The notes: generated by a model from the sequence alone, not told the origin. Counted from the first letter of the stretch, positions 1 to 10,373 are shown. The stretch is DNA of 28,658 nucleotides from Fomitopsis serialis (GCF_022376445.1 NW_025955426.1:1-28658); one strand, 5' to 3'. A program made the numbers and translations.

Positions 1-1075
1 GTGAAGTGGTCTTGGCTGAAGAGTTGTGAGCGCGTGTTTTCAATGTCTTCTCCGACATGATTGCCTCTTTATACCTGTGGTGACTTCATACAGCTGTTCA
101 GCGCGCAGGCACGTCGTAAAACACGCTGATGTGAACAGAAAATCCGTGTTGCCTCCAACATCTCGGGCCCTCGGGTCGACAGGGATGCATGATGCGCTTA
201 CCCGTCATAGACACGAGCACTAAGGCCGATTCCACAAGTCCTCGGCGGAGCAGAGTCCATATGGTGTAAGGAGTCATGATTGCGGTCAGCACCGACCTGC
301 ATTGCTGTGGCCGAGGGGCACTGGACCGCCCTGGCTTCGAGACAGTTCCTGACAGCCGGTGGTCGGAAAGAACGAGAGATGTCTCCGTACCTGCGAGGAT
401 TCTCCGTTCACCGAGGAAAAGGCCAGATCAACAGAGGTGCGCGGCGGGTAAAGTGGAACACTTGTGAGCTCGATCTCTGTCAAGAGCTGTAGAGCTGCCG
501 CTTGCAAGATATCTTCTTGCGATTAGAATGTGAGGCATCCGGGATGAGCGACGCATCAAAGAGTTCAGGAACGTTGATTACACTGTGTTACAATTTATGC
601 CCACGTCAAAGAACAGATGAAGGAAAAACATGGACTTACGTGCCGGCGTGAAAACGGCACCGCCTTTGAACTTCAGAGGCGCACCTAGCTGCGGGGTTGG
701 TGGAGCGTTCGAGAGCTACCCATTCGGACTTTACGTCCTGATGACCTACTGCCCCGACTCCTAGGCTGTCACTGCAGTCTATACGTTCAAGTTGCGGGTT
801 CAAGAGATAGCAGGTGTCAGTCCAACTGTCCAGAAAAGACCATTTCCCTGTAACGAAGCCTTCCCCAACCAGAAAGATATCTCAGTACTAAGCTCTTTAG
901 TCGACGGGGACGTACACGTGGAATGCAAGACATCGAGACAAGCTCACGACCCAGTACAGCCTGAGTGTTGGTCACTGGCAAGCACTTCTGCCCTTGCCCG
1001 TCCGCTCGGGGAAACTGCACCACAAGTCAATGACAGAAGCGGATCATGATGGCGCCGCGAACGGGTCATTGCGAG

Positions 1076-1099
1076 TGGATGCGTTTCCGTAAGGATTTA
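1076..1099 (+). repeat. Left arm of 24-bp perfect inverted repeat
   Basis: This 24-nt segment (core GCGTTTCCGTAAGGATTT) is the exact reverse complement of 3270-3293. A perfect 24-bp match within one window is not expected by chance. The two arms enclose about 2.2 kb, so they could be ends or sub-terminal parts of a decayed DNA transposon, or two insertions of one short repeat in opposite orientation. Flanking similarity drops off quickly and I see no clear target-site duplication. Confidence 0.65.
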
Positions 1100-1296
1100 G
1101 ATGCGGTTTGATGGCTCTAAACCTCTAATGAGCTGGAAGAAGCGCCCGTGAGGCCCGCCGTAAACAGGTTGAGCATGAATATCCTGAAGTCCGATAACTG
1201 CAATAGGAAAGGCGGCCGTGATGCCGGCAGCGGCGTTGGGATCAAGATAACGGGAAATATATTTTGCTGCAGGCGCGCAAATGTCTAGCTCTGAAA

Positions 1297-1358
1297 CGTC
1301 GTGAACGCTGCTCTAACCACGACGATCAAACAAGGGGGTTCGGACCCCCTTACTTGAT
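1297..1358. other. Two adjacent stem-loops
   Basis: The first stem pairs CGTCGTG (1297-1303) with CACGACG (1318-1324) around a 14-nt loop. The second follows directly: AAGGGGGT (1332-1339) pairs with ACCCCCTT (1344-1351) around a TCGG loop, and is extended by ATCAA (1325-1329) with TTGAT (1354-1358) across 2-nt internal bulges. The second resembles a tRNA T-arm, but no acceptor stem or proper A box is present, so it is not called a tRNA. It could be a structured RNA element or part of a decayed short transposon. Confidence 0.5.
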
Positions 1359-1756
1359 GCGACATCTAGAGTCGATTGTAGGAGGTGGTAGGAGGCTTCA
1401 CTGTGTGTCGGCATTTGCCGGATTACCTTTTCCGGTGTTGCTGGGTGTTGGATCGTGGCAGAGACTGCGTACTGTGCTTCGTTTTTTGTATGCGCGTCAC
1501 AATTGAAAAATGTCTGATATGGTGAGTGATCACTACAGTTGGTTCATCCTCTGGGTAGCAAGCCGAGGGAAGACCTACACAGGCCTGACCTCACGATATA
1601 CGCACTACACCGAGTAGTATCAATGTGGCATAACACTACCTAGTTTGCCTTTGCTAAGTATGTACTTGAACACAAAGTGAATGTGAGTAGCTGTCAAATG
1701 CCTTGATACACGAAGAGCACCACATTGACCTTGCTCGAATATATTATAAAGTGTTC

Positions 1757-2195
1757 TTGCCCGCTCGCGCTCTTGGTAGCTCGCACCCGCCCGTCCGCTC
1801 TCACCTAGACGGCTGCCACCACACGCCCGCCCGTCTGCCCTTGCCCTCTGGCTACTTAGCTCGCCTGCCTGCTCACTCGCCCACTCGTTTGATGGCCCGG
1901 CCAGCCGGCCTCGCCTCCTCGCCCGCTTGCCCTCGCGCTCTCGCTTATGTACCGCCCGCTTGCCCGCCCACACGCTCGCCCTCCCTCTCGCCCTCGGCCC
2001 GCCTCACCCTCTCTCGCCCGTGATCTCATCCACCCGCTTGGCCGGCCGCCCACCTGTTCACCAATTCGCCCACGCGATTGGCCACTTGCCCGCGCACCTG
2101 CTCGCTCGGGCTCATGCTCTCCTACTTGCCCGTGGACCCGCGCACCTGCCTTCACGCGTGCGGAGCCCGTGCCCTCGCTGGCGGGTGTGCACTTG
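1757..2195. repeat. Degenerate C/T-rich low-complexity tract
   Basis: About 440 bp made of imperfect short units rich in GCCCGC, CTCGCC, CTTGCC and CACTCG on the plus strand, giving G/A-rich sequence on the other. It keeps long open frames on both strands, whose products are only Ala/Arg/Pro/Gly/Ser-rich strings (for example repeats of ASGRA-like units on the minus strand). This is what a decayed simple repeat gives, so none of these frames is called as a gene. Confidence 0.7.
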
Positions 2196-2348
2196 GGCAG
2201 GTAAGGTTACAGGTCGAGCTTCCTAGCCCGGTCTCCGGCAGAGTGGAAACAGCTTTTCGCCCCTGCCACCGATCCCACCACAAGTCATGCAACAGGCGCT
2301 CAAAACCTATAGTAATGCTCACGGTGTTAGGGCTCTTGAACAGGGCCT

Positions 2349-2373
2349 GAAGGCCTGACGGACTCAGGCCTTC
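2349..2373. other. Perfect 10-bp hairpin
   Basis: GAAGGCCTGA (2349-2358) and TCAGGCCTTC (2364-2373) are exact reverse complements around the 5-nt loop CGGAC. A related AGGCCTTCAGGCCT string occurs near 3540. No gene ends here, so a role as a terminator is not supported. Confidence 0.5.
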
Positions 2374-2573
2374 CGGGAGGCGTATAAGGGGGAGCTGGAT
2401 CGCGATCCGCACTTGTTCACGCGTCGTAGCCTGAGAGTAGCCGCCCAGTAGATTACGGAAGTCCATATTCATGCTTGCACGTACCGCGTACTTCGAATGG
2501 ACGCTCACGGTGACTCAGGGTCTTTCACTTTCATCTGCACGTTCGCCTCCTCTCTCTCGCGCGTCCTCCGCCC

Positions 2574-2992
2574 ATGCCTGGCTTTGCCACCCCCGGGCTT
2601 GTACATAGAGGTACGTTCTCTCTTCGAGTCCGTCTCTCGCTGACGGAGTCTCTGGCTGCCGTCTCCCTGTAGGGACGCGTCGTCGACTTCTACCGCAGTC
2701 ACTGGGCTTTCCCACTGACTGTGACGCCCTCTCCTCCTCGCGCCTTTTCAGTCTGATCATCGACGTTCTACATCCGGAGACGGGAATCGCCCCTCTCTGT
2801 ACGCGCGCGAGGTTCGCACTGCTCGACGGGCGCCTCGGCGGACCCCTCGTGAACATCGAGCACACGGACGTTAGAGTCTGTGCGCTGGTCGTTCACTGTG
2901 CAGAGACAGTGGCAACAACTTGGAGGCTTCAAAATGACATCGTTCTGATTCAGATGTTGTCGAATACCAGTCATTCCTCGTGTGATGAATGA
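2574..2992 (+). CDS. Possible small hypothetical gene, one intron
   Basis: A weak candidate. An ATG at 2574 opens a 37-nt exon that ends at a good donor (gtacgt, 2611). The intron has a CTGAC branch-like site at 2640 and a pyrimidine-rich acceptor ending at 2672. The frame then stays open for 105 codons to a TGA at 2990-2992, giving 118 aa. Much of it, such as LFSLIIDVLHPETGIAPLC, has mostly G or C third positions like real genes in the window. I recognise no domain. The tail after about 2890 looks less gene-like, and the opposite strand is also open, which lowers confidence. It could be a decayed exon of a larger gene or chance in GC-rich DNA. Confidence 0.25.
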
Positions 2993-3913
2993 TTATATAG
3001 GCACAGCACTTACATGCAGTGACTGAATAGTTGCCAAAGTCCTCGATGGCTCGAAGTGACTGTATAAGTACTCGCAGCTCCTTGTAAGTTGTACCATCGC
3101 GCAGATACCTTCTCTTCGCGGTGCGGGGCACACCAGTATGCAAGGGAAGCCACGTTAGCAGGTGCAGAATACGTGTCTTGGCTTCTAAACATGTGTTACG
3201 GATTTGGAGGAAGGCTCTAAAACACGTTCAGGCTCCGCCTGAAGCCAGTTAGAGTGAATGAGACGTCCGTAAATCCTTACGGAAACGCATCCAGTGAGAG
3301 TGTGAGATGTGCAAAAAAGCCTTTTGGACAGACGTCGACTGAATTAAATGCGAGCTCATGGCCGTCCGGGACCAAGAGCCTGATTCGACGCCACCGCGGC
3401 TACCAGTACTGGGAACGCCGTGTTGTGTCATAACATATACTTGGCGCTTCGTGTAGCCTCAGCTCTGCTCAGCTGGCGGCCTGGACAGCGTATGTAGTGC
3501 TTCGACATCAGTGCGTACCAAAGCCGGTGATCAAGCCTTAGGCCTTCAGGCCTCAGGTCTCCAGTCTCCATATGGCCGATGCCTTCGTGCGAGTACGAAA
3601 CACGGCTGGGTCTGTCCGTACCTGGTACGGTTCCAGTGCCTTACCGGTATCATTGTAGAACAAGAGCGTATAGAACTTACTTTTCCACGCGTGACATCGC
3701 GCGCGACGGGTGCCTGTAGAATCTGGCCATGGATCGTACAGGAAACGGACATGGGAGGATCCGATAAGTGCGGTGCATCTCGGTGCTTGACAGCGAACAT
3801 ATGGACCAGTTACCGTGGAGCCGGCCACTCCAGAAGAACGCGTGACAGGAGCTAGGCCCCACCATATGTTCGTTTTGCGGTAAACACGCCAGCTAGGAGT
3901 CAATTACACGCAT
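2993..3913. other. Intergenic, no recognised gene
   Basis: Lies 3' of the first phytase gene. Apart from the right arm of the 24-bp inverted repeat I see nothing I can name. Overlapping frames of up to about 116 codons at 3511-3903 occur on both strands but have no motif and no coherent splice structure. Confidence 0.5.
3270..3293 (-). repeat. Right arm of 24-bp perfect inverted repeat
   Basis: Exact reverse complement of 1076-1099. The bases just outside (1075 against 3294, 1100 against 3269) no longer pair, so the perfect match is exactly 24 bp. No transposase-like frame is recognisable between the arms. Confidence 0.65.
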
Positions 3914-5890
3914 TCAATCCGAGCACTCGTCCCAGACCCCGTACCCACTGTTCCTCGCAAACGCCTGGCTCTCCACGAACGCGTCCAGAGTGCACAGGTC
4001 GTTCGCGTCCGCGTCGCAGAACGACATGGGCTGCACAGCCTGGTTCACGAGCACCCGGACGTACTCGCCCTCCCCGCTACTATACGCGCCGCTGCAGCTC
4101 ATCCGCTCCACGACCATCCTCGCCGCGAAGGGCGTCATCTCGCTCACGCGCCACGCGCTCGTCTCCTGGTCGTCCACGCTCGAGTAGTTCAGCGCGGGGG
4201 TGGGGAAGAGGCCCATCGCAGAGTAGACGGCGATGAGGAGGTCGTCGTGGGTGAAGTCCGCGTAGAACGTGCGGTTGAGCGGGAACGTGGCGGGGTCGGA
4301 GTCGAGCGTGGTGTTGGTCGAGGTGCTGTCGTTCACGGCCGTGTTGGTTAGCCGGGCGAGGAGCTCGTTGACATAGCCAATGCCTTGCGCCGGGCCGAGG
4401 GCGCCTTGGCCCCACCTGCCGGACATTGGTCAGTACCGCCGTCTCCTTCACGCGATAGAGGACGTACCCGGTGCCGTAATACTTGTCCAGGTCGCCATAG
4501 TACTCGAAACCCGGGAAGGCGTTGAGCGAGCTGAACAGGTCGCACCACTCGCTCCGGACTTGGTCTGCCACGGTTACGAAGGGACAGAATTCGATTAGGT
4601 ATTGAGTATCCGTGTTGTCGAGGCCCGCCCCGGATGCGCCTGCGTTCAGATAGTCTGTGATATTCACTGTGTAGATGTCTATCCACGCGGCTTCTTGGTC
4701 GCCCGGCGAATTAGAGTCAGATAGAGCGTCGCAGGATGCGTCGTCTAAGGTATCGTTTCCCTGGATGATGCATGAGACGAGACCCCGGCATAACGTATAT
4801 GTATGACTTACATCTTCCGAGATAATGACTGAGAGAACAGGCGTGTAGGCCGAGTCGCTCGCGACCGCGAAACCTATCTAGCTTGAACAGCCGTAAAGCA
4901 GGTTTCTCCTCAACGACTCACCTGCTGACCAGTTACCAGCAGAGTCGATGACGCGCTGGCTACTAGATGCGCGAACGAAAGGCAGATTATCCGCGCTCAC
5001 TAAAGAACTGTATCGCTGATACGCTTCTGTGCCCGCTTCATAGGACCTGCGCCCGGACGCAGGACGTCAAACCTACTTAGTTTCGCAGGAAAGATTGCAA
5101 GCGTACTGACTGATTAGCTCCGTACGCCGTCAGGTCATCCGTGCCCAGGTCGTACGTGAAGTCACTGATAAACTGCATGGACGACTCCGTAATGGTGGCC
5201 TTCTGTAGTTTCTTGAGCGCGGACTTCATCTTCTTGGCTGGGCTCTTCTTTGGGTAGCGCGCCCCATGACGCTGCAGCTGCTCGGCGGTGAGCCTCCTCC
5301 GCGCCAAGAGACGGGCGAGAAGGTACGTACACTGTTCACCTGCGGGACGAGCCACCGGGTCGGTCAGCTCACTGCCATTCTCCGAGTCGACGGTCATGGC
5401 GCTGGCGCATTATGTCCGCGTTGACGCTGATCGCAGGGCCGCAGCTCAGCTTCGAGAAGCGGGCGGGCCGGCGGGTGATCTGTTGGCAGACTGACGGAAC
5501 GTGTCCATGTGGGGAAATACGAACGTTTGACCTGGCTCTGGGACGCAGGTAATGAAAGGCACGCGGTCGAAGATGACACCGTGGGACGCGCTCTCACATC
5601 CTCTTGGCAGCCACAGCTCCCCATGGACGGCTGGACGTCCCGCAACCAGAGACACCGCTGAGGCTCACCTGGTCGATCTCACAGCTCGACGGTGGCGAGA
5701 CGTAGTCTGCCACGGGGAAGTATGGCGTGTCCTCCGCCCAGATCTTGCTGTCAGGTCCGAACACCCCAGTCGTGTTCGTGGCTGGCGATTGCCTGACGGT
5801 AATCGCGGATGGGGACTGGGCGGTGTTGGGAAGGGCAAGGACGTGTTGTGCCAGAGTCGCGAGAGCGAAGAGGCTGGTGCCCGCGAGCAT
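3914..5890 (-). CDS. Phytase, histidine acid phosphatase family (copy 1)
   Basis: Predicted secreted phytase that removes phosphates from inositol hexakisphosphate. Seven exons can be joined in frame: 5890-5669, 5339-5331, 5277-5111, 5046-4922, 4873-4812, 4760-4468, 4415-3914, giving 459 aa, near the usual fungal phytase length. Residues 1-20 (MLAGTSLFALATLAQHVLAL) form a signal peptide. The catalytic RHGARYP lies at residues 80-86, where His81 would carry the phosphate, and the proton-donor HD pair is His349-Asp350 in YADFTHDD. Conserved VRASSSQRV and VESQAFAR blocks and paired cysteines fit the basidiomycete 6-phytase type. Exon 2 is only 9 nt (VNS) and joins exon 1 ending CEIDQ to LQRHGARYP. 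Intron 1 is 329 nt, far longer than the others (48-64 nt). A Lys-rich stretch (KKSPAKKMKSALKKLQK) follows the active site and is absent in copy 2. Substrate preference is inferred from the family; a broader acid phosphatase is possible. Confidence 0.9.
5331..5339 (-). other. 9-nt microexon in phytase copy 1
   Basis: On the minus strand cccgcag is followed by GTGAACAGT and then gtacgtacc: a good acceptor, three codons (V-N-S) and a good donor. Without it the product would read DQ-LQRHG. With it the product reads DQVNS-LQRHG, matching the DQVNxxQRHG order usual in this family. Copy 2 has the equivalent microexon at 8316-8324. Confidence 0.8.
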
Positions 5891-6864
5891 TGCGGAGGCA
5901 GCGACGAGGGTCGGCTGAGGGCGGAACAGAGGCCGTCAGGTGTAGTACGTCGACTCGCTGGCTTTATGCGCTCCAGGAGGGATACCGCCGTGAACATTCC
6001 TCGACGGCATTACGGCCCAACCGATGCAACACGCGGGAGCAGGTACAGACCGCAAGCCGTGTGCCATGGCTGTCAAGCCACGGACGCTCGTGAGTAACAG
6101 AATGGAACACCCTCTTCCGCGTACGTGAGTCAGTCACGAGCCTGCTTCCTCGAAGGTCAGTTCTCATGCAGAAGCGTGAGCGGAAGTCGCTAGCCTGGGG
6201 ACTCACTGGAGGTTGTACGTATACCGTCGTAATGTTCAACGCTGATGCCTCTAACGGCGCCTACGCGCCAGTGTGGCTGGATGCACGTTTGTGCAGGACA
6301 GCATGAGCAGAAATTGGTGAGATATGACGCGCGAGCTGAGCACAAGACTCGAAAATAGTAGCACCCGTCAGCCACTGATATGATCAGAGTCTGCGCGCGT
6401 ACCTTCATTTCTGAATGGGACACGGGCGCCGCAGGCATGCCTATTCATAGGTTGAACAGTCAATGTGGCCCCTTGCGGTGAATGACCTCGTGGTGGAGTC
6501 TCGATGCCTCGGAGCATCATTCCTGTGCTTCTTTCCCCGCAGAGACTCGCATACGTGCAGAATGGAGTCCAGCCTAAGCTGTACAGGCCAAATCCTGCCT
6601 TGACCGCTCAGAGACACGCTCGGACGCCCTCACACTACCTGATAAGGTGGACATGAGCACGCAGGAGCTGCGGACGCAAGACGAAGGCTCACCTTAAAGC
6701 TCTGCCTCAGCGGGACGTGGCACGGCTCACCGTATAAGCCCCGCGCGCGACAACTCCTAGAGTTGACGCGCTGACGTCCAGACGATCCGTTCTATACTCT
6801 ACTCTAGCCTAGTCTATGACAAACGCGTGATCAACCCCGCATACATACTCCCCGGTAGGACATG
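5891..6864. other. Intergenic between the two phytase genes
   Basis: About 970 bp holding the promoter of phytase copy 1 and the 3' flank of copy 2, both on the minus strand. I see no further gene, no clear TATA box in minus orientation, and no repeat of note. The open frames running into it from 5552 are antisense shadows of the phytase first exon. Confidence 0.5.
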
Positions 6865-8652
6865 CTACGAGTCCGACTCGAAGCACGCGCCCCACGTCTC
6901 ATTCCCCCCACTCCTCGCAAACGCCTGACTCTCCACGAACGCGTCCAACCCACACACCCCATCGCCGCGCGCCCCGCAGAACGCGAGCGGCTGCACTGCC
7001 TCGTTCACCAGCACCCTCACATACCGCCCCTCCTCATCATCACTCGCATCCCCCTCCCCGCACGTCAACCGCTCCACGACCATCCTCCCCGCAAACGGCA
7101 CCATCCTGCTCACGTTCCACACGCCCCCCGCGCCGCTCGCCGGGTCCAGCGGGTCCGTCGGAAAGAGCCCCAGCGCGGCGAAGACGGGGACCATCAGGTT
7201 GTCGTGCGAGAAGTCGGCGTACACCGTGCGGTTCAGCGGGAAGGTCGCGGGCGCGGCGTCGAGCGTGCGGTTCGTGGAGGTGCTGTCGGAGACGGGCGTC
7301 GAGGTGAGGCGCGCGAGGAGCTCGTTCACGTAGCCGACGCCTTGCACGGGCCCGAGCGGGTTGCCGTATCTGCGGAGGTGAGGGTCAGTGGTCGCTCGAT
7401 CAGTGCGGACGGGAAGCGGGAACGCACCCGGTCCCGTAGTACTTGTCCAAGTCAGCCCAGTACTCAAACCCGTCCCACGCCTCCGCGAACAGATCGCACC
7501 ACGCGCTCCGCTCCTCCCGAGCGACGCTCTCGAACATGCAGAGCGTCACGAGCGCATGTGTGTCCGCGTTGTGTAGGTTCGCGCCGGGCGCACCGGCGTT
7601 GAGCGCGGCGGTAAAGTTCGCAGCGTAGATGTCAATGTAGGCATCGGGGAGGGAGGAGCTCTTGTGGCGAGGGCAGGAGGAATCGTCGAGGGTGTCGTTG
7701 CTCTGTTGGGATCGTGAGTTAGATCGGACGAAGTGAGCAGATTGGGTGAAGTGGTTACCTCTTCGGAAATGACGACGGAGAGTGTGGGCGCATACACACC
7801 GCTACTCGCTGCTGCGAAGCCTATAGCGCGTCACGATCAATACGAGCGTTCAGAAGGGAGTCGCCGCTCTATGGCGCACCTGCCGTCCAGTTCGTCGCGC
7901 TCTGCTCAACGCGCTCGCTCCCAGATGCACGCACGAACGGCAGATTCTCCGCATCCACAAGCGGAGCATATCGCGTGTAGACCTCCTTGCCAGAGTCATA
8001 GGACCTGTAGGCTCAAAACACGGTCAGTAGGAAATCGATGACGACCCTGCCGGACACCCGAATAAGCCCCGAACGAGATGCTCACTCTTGCGCGCCGAGG
8101 GATACGAGCGAGTTCTGCCCGAGCGTATACGTGTAGTTCGAGACGAAGGCGAGCGGGGAGTTGCTCAACACCGTTACGGCGTGAAGCTTGGCGAGGGCAG
8201 CTTGTATGCGCGCCGCGGCTCCGGTGGTCGGGTAGCGAGCACCGTGACGCTGTAACTATCCAGGCGCATATCAGCTATGTAGTGATCATGTATTATTCGG
8301 AAGCGGTGGACGTACGATATGAACCTGAGCATAGTTAGGAGAGCGTCAGTGTACGTGGCTTCATCGTACGAAGTCGAGTGACGGCTTGCGGTCGTCGGCC
8401 CTGAGTGGGCCGTGGACTTACCTGGTCCACATCACAGCCCTTCGGCGGCGCGACATAGGGCTCTACAGGAAAGTAAGGAGCGTACTGCGCCCATCTCATG
8501 CTATCTGCCCCGAATATCGATCTATCCGACGTCAGGTTGCTCTCCGTGTTCTCAGCGTCGACGACGGCCGCCTCAGGCGCAGACGGTCTACCCAGGGTGA
8601 CATAGCCACAGAACGCATAGAAAGCGAGTGCAACGAGAAAGAGCGAGGTCAT
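6865..8652 (-). CDS. Phytase, histidine acid phosphatase family (copy 2)
   Basis: Paralogue of the phytase just downstream, same strand and same seven-exon plan: 8652-8422, 8324-8316, 8255-8086, 8004-7880, 7820-7759, 7702-7428, 7369-6865, giving 458 aa. RHGARYPTTG starts at residue 83 (nucleophile His84) and the HD pair is His346-Asp347 in YADFSHDN. VRASGSERV and the NELLARLT and VESQAFAR blocks are conserved. The 9-nt exon 2 encodes VHI. The start at 8652 has A at -3 and is followed by a hydrophobic run (SLFLVALAFYAFCGYV), read as a signal peptide. The frame stays open upstream to another ATG at 8811, which would add 53 residues rich in basic residues and Pro and turn the hydrophobic run into a type II membrane anchor. 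Intron 1 is 97 nt, against 329 nt in copy 1. Confidence 0.9.
8316..8324 (-). other. 9-nt microexon in phytase copy 2
   Basis: On the minus strand gctcag is followed by GTTCATATC and then gtacgtcc, encoding V-H-I between exon 1 (ending DVDQ) and exon 3 (starting LQRHGARYP). Position, length, phase and flanking splice signals match the microexon at 5331-5339, although the surrounding introns have diverged. Confidence 0.8.
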
Positions 8653-10283
8653 CCTCGGGCGAGGGAGGCGGGGCACCTGGATGGGTCTGCAGGGAGCCGC
8701 ATGTTGTGCGAAGCGGAGGTGCTTGTGGTAGTGGCCTGGGTGGACAGCTGTTGTGGGGGCCGGGAGGAAGCCGTTGCCAGTGCCAAGGGAGTTGCGCTTG
8801 GACTTGGACATGGGCAGGACGGAGGGCGTCCACGGCAGACGCAGGCAGCGTATACGTAGCGTCGGTCACAGAAGAGACTGCTCGCTGGTAGCGCACGCTC
8901 TGGGAATTCGAAACTCGGATATGAACACCGCTCTATGCACGTTTCTCGACAGACTCCTCTCGGCAACTTCCAGATCCTCTGCTAGTCGGGTTCACGAAGG
9001 CCTTGTCGTCGAAAATGCGGTGCCCTTGGATCCATGTCGCATGTGCAGAAAGTGAGGGCAGTACTACAACCGCGCAGCGACGAGGCTCGCAGGCCATGCT
9101 CTATCCCGGTCCGACTCGAAAAGGCAGGTCTATATGGGCGCTTAGTGACGGTACCGTACGATCTCAGATCCTCTTGGTGGCGCGCCACCGGACCGTGACA
9201 AGGTCCAATTGAATGTCAAGCAGCAGCCAGACTGAGAGTGCACCTTTCAAGGCGACAGTCTAACACACCTGCGTGCAACTTGTAGGGGTCTACATACGAT
9301 GCGCCATACTTTCCAGATGAGTCACGCCGCTCAACGGCACCGCATCGGCACTCAAAGCGCATACTTACCTTGCGGCCCACGACAATCATGAGAGGTACGG
9401 CCGCACTATATCTACTGGTGGCCGGATCCGGACGCTGAACACCGCACACCAGGGTAAAGGACGCGGAGGATGCGGTGGCCGCTCATATCATCCTGAATAA
9501 CCTCGAAGGGTGCTACCAGCAATGTGCCTTGGCGAGGTTGCCGGCGTGAATTTGTGGCCCGTGGAGACCAGCATGACAGGAACCGAAGCTAACGGGCCAA
9601 ATTCGACCCATCGCAAGTTCATTGTATCCGCCGTGAATGGCCCAGCTTGAAGCCAATTTTTTGCTTGGGGATGGACAGGTGAGTTTTGTCGAGAAGGAGG
9701 ACTTATACGGGGATGACTAAGGCATCGCTGACTGTGCCAGGCCCATAGCACCGTCGGCTGGCTTAGATCGCCAGTCATTATGCATTATATATCACCCGTC
9801 CGACCCTTCTGCACCCCTGCACCGCCGCTTACTGGCAGACAAGTGAGTACTGCGAACACCACACATCACATCGACTTGTGCACGTCGTCTGAAATTTGCT
9901 GTGATGAGTCACTGGTACACAGAGCTGCGATCATATCGGAGTCCCCCTAGACTCAGATCGATTAACACTTTCTCCGTCCACTCACCTCCGAGTCGCGCGG
10001 GAGATTACGTCTAGTGATGTACACTTGAACCCTTGGTAACTAGGCCAGGGTTCGCGGCCGTTGGCCACGACACTTACCCTTGCTCGACCACTTCCAACGT
10101 CACGAAGAATCTGTATGTACGATCTATCGCGGATGCGTGTTATGCGCTCCGTACTTATCGGGCCTTGGAAGGTAGTTCATCTATATGATGATCCCCACGA
10201 TCCTTGCTGACGAATAACTGTGTTCTGGAGCTGCTTAGGCACTGGCAGATATCCGTTTAAGCCGGCCGCTGAGAGTGCGCCTG
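8653..10283. other. Intergenic between phytase copy 2 and GST 1
   Basis: Divergent intergenic region of about 1.6 kb. It holds the phytase promoter (with a possible N-terminal extension of that gene up to 8811), one copy of a dispersed 69-bp repeat at 9109-9177, and from about 9531 the upstream part of the duplicated GST unit. No coding sequence of its own is supported. Confidence 0.5.
9109..9177 (+). repeat. Dispersed ~69-bp repeat, copy 1
   Basis: Starts GTCCGACTCGAAA, contains GCCGTACGATCTC-like sequence and ends CTCAGATCCTCTTG. It matches 12067-12136 with a handful of substitutions and one 1-nt indel. Both copies are followed by GC-rich sequence containing CGCCACC. It lies outside the GST duplication. 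Origin unknown; a fragment of a transposon end is the simplest guess. Confidence 0.65.
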
Positions 10284-10292
10284 TATATAAAG
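10284..10292 (+). promoter_or_regulatory. TATA box of GST 1
   Basis: TATATAAAG lies 84 bp upstream of the GST 1 start codon and is conserved in the duplicate at 15062-15070. An ATG at 10298 is only a few bases downstream of it, so it probably lies before the transcription start. Confidence 0.6.
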
Positions 10293-10373
10293 GCAACATG
10301 AGCCCCCGAATCCCAGTTGCAGCAGCACACCGGCAGTCGCCTCTACCGAACCAAGACACGGGTCGGGACCACC

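Larger units (their letters stand above)
1..2573. other. Gene-poor stretch with repeats and hairpins
   Basis: I find no convincing gene here. Short open frames exist on both strands but show no recognisable domain and no splice structure that extends them. The stretch does hold one arm of a 24-bp inverted repeat, two adjacent stem-loops near 1300-1358, a degenerate C/T-rich tract from about 1757 to 2195, and a 10-bp hairpin at 2349-2373; these are listed separately. A minus-strand frame at 2152-2508 stays open for 118 codons but runs into the low-complexity tract and matches nothing I know. Confidence 0.5.

Noticed and set aside
1620..2226. Several Ala/Arg/Pro/Gly-rich frames
   Set aside because: They are products of a simple C/T-rich repeat, open on both strands at once.
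5552..6097. 181-codon plus-strand frame
   Set aside because: It is the antisense shadow of phytase exon 1 and its flank; no motif, and the minus strand carries the conserved protein.
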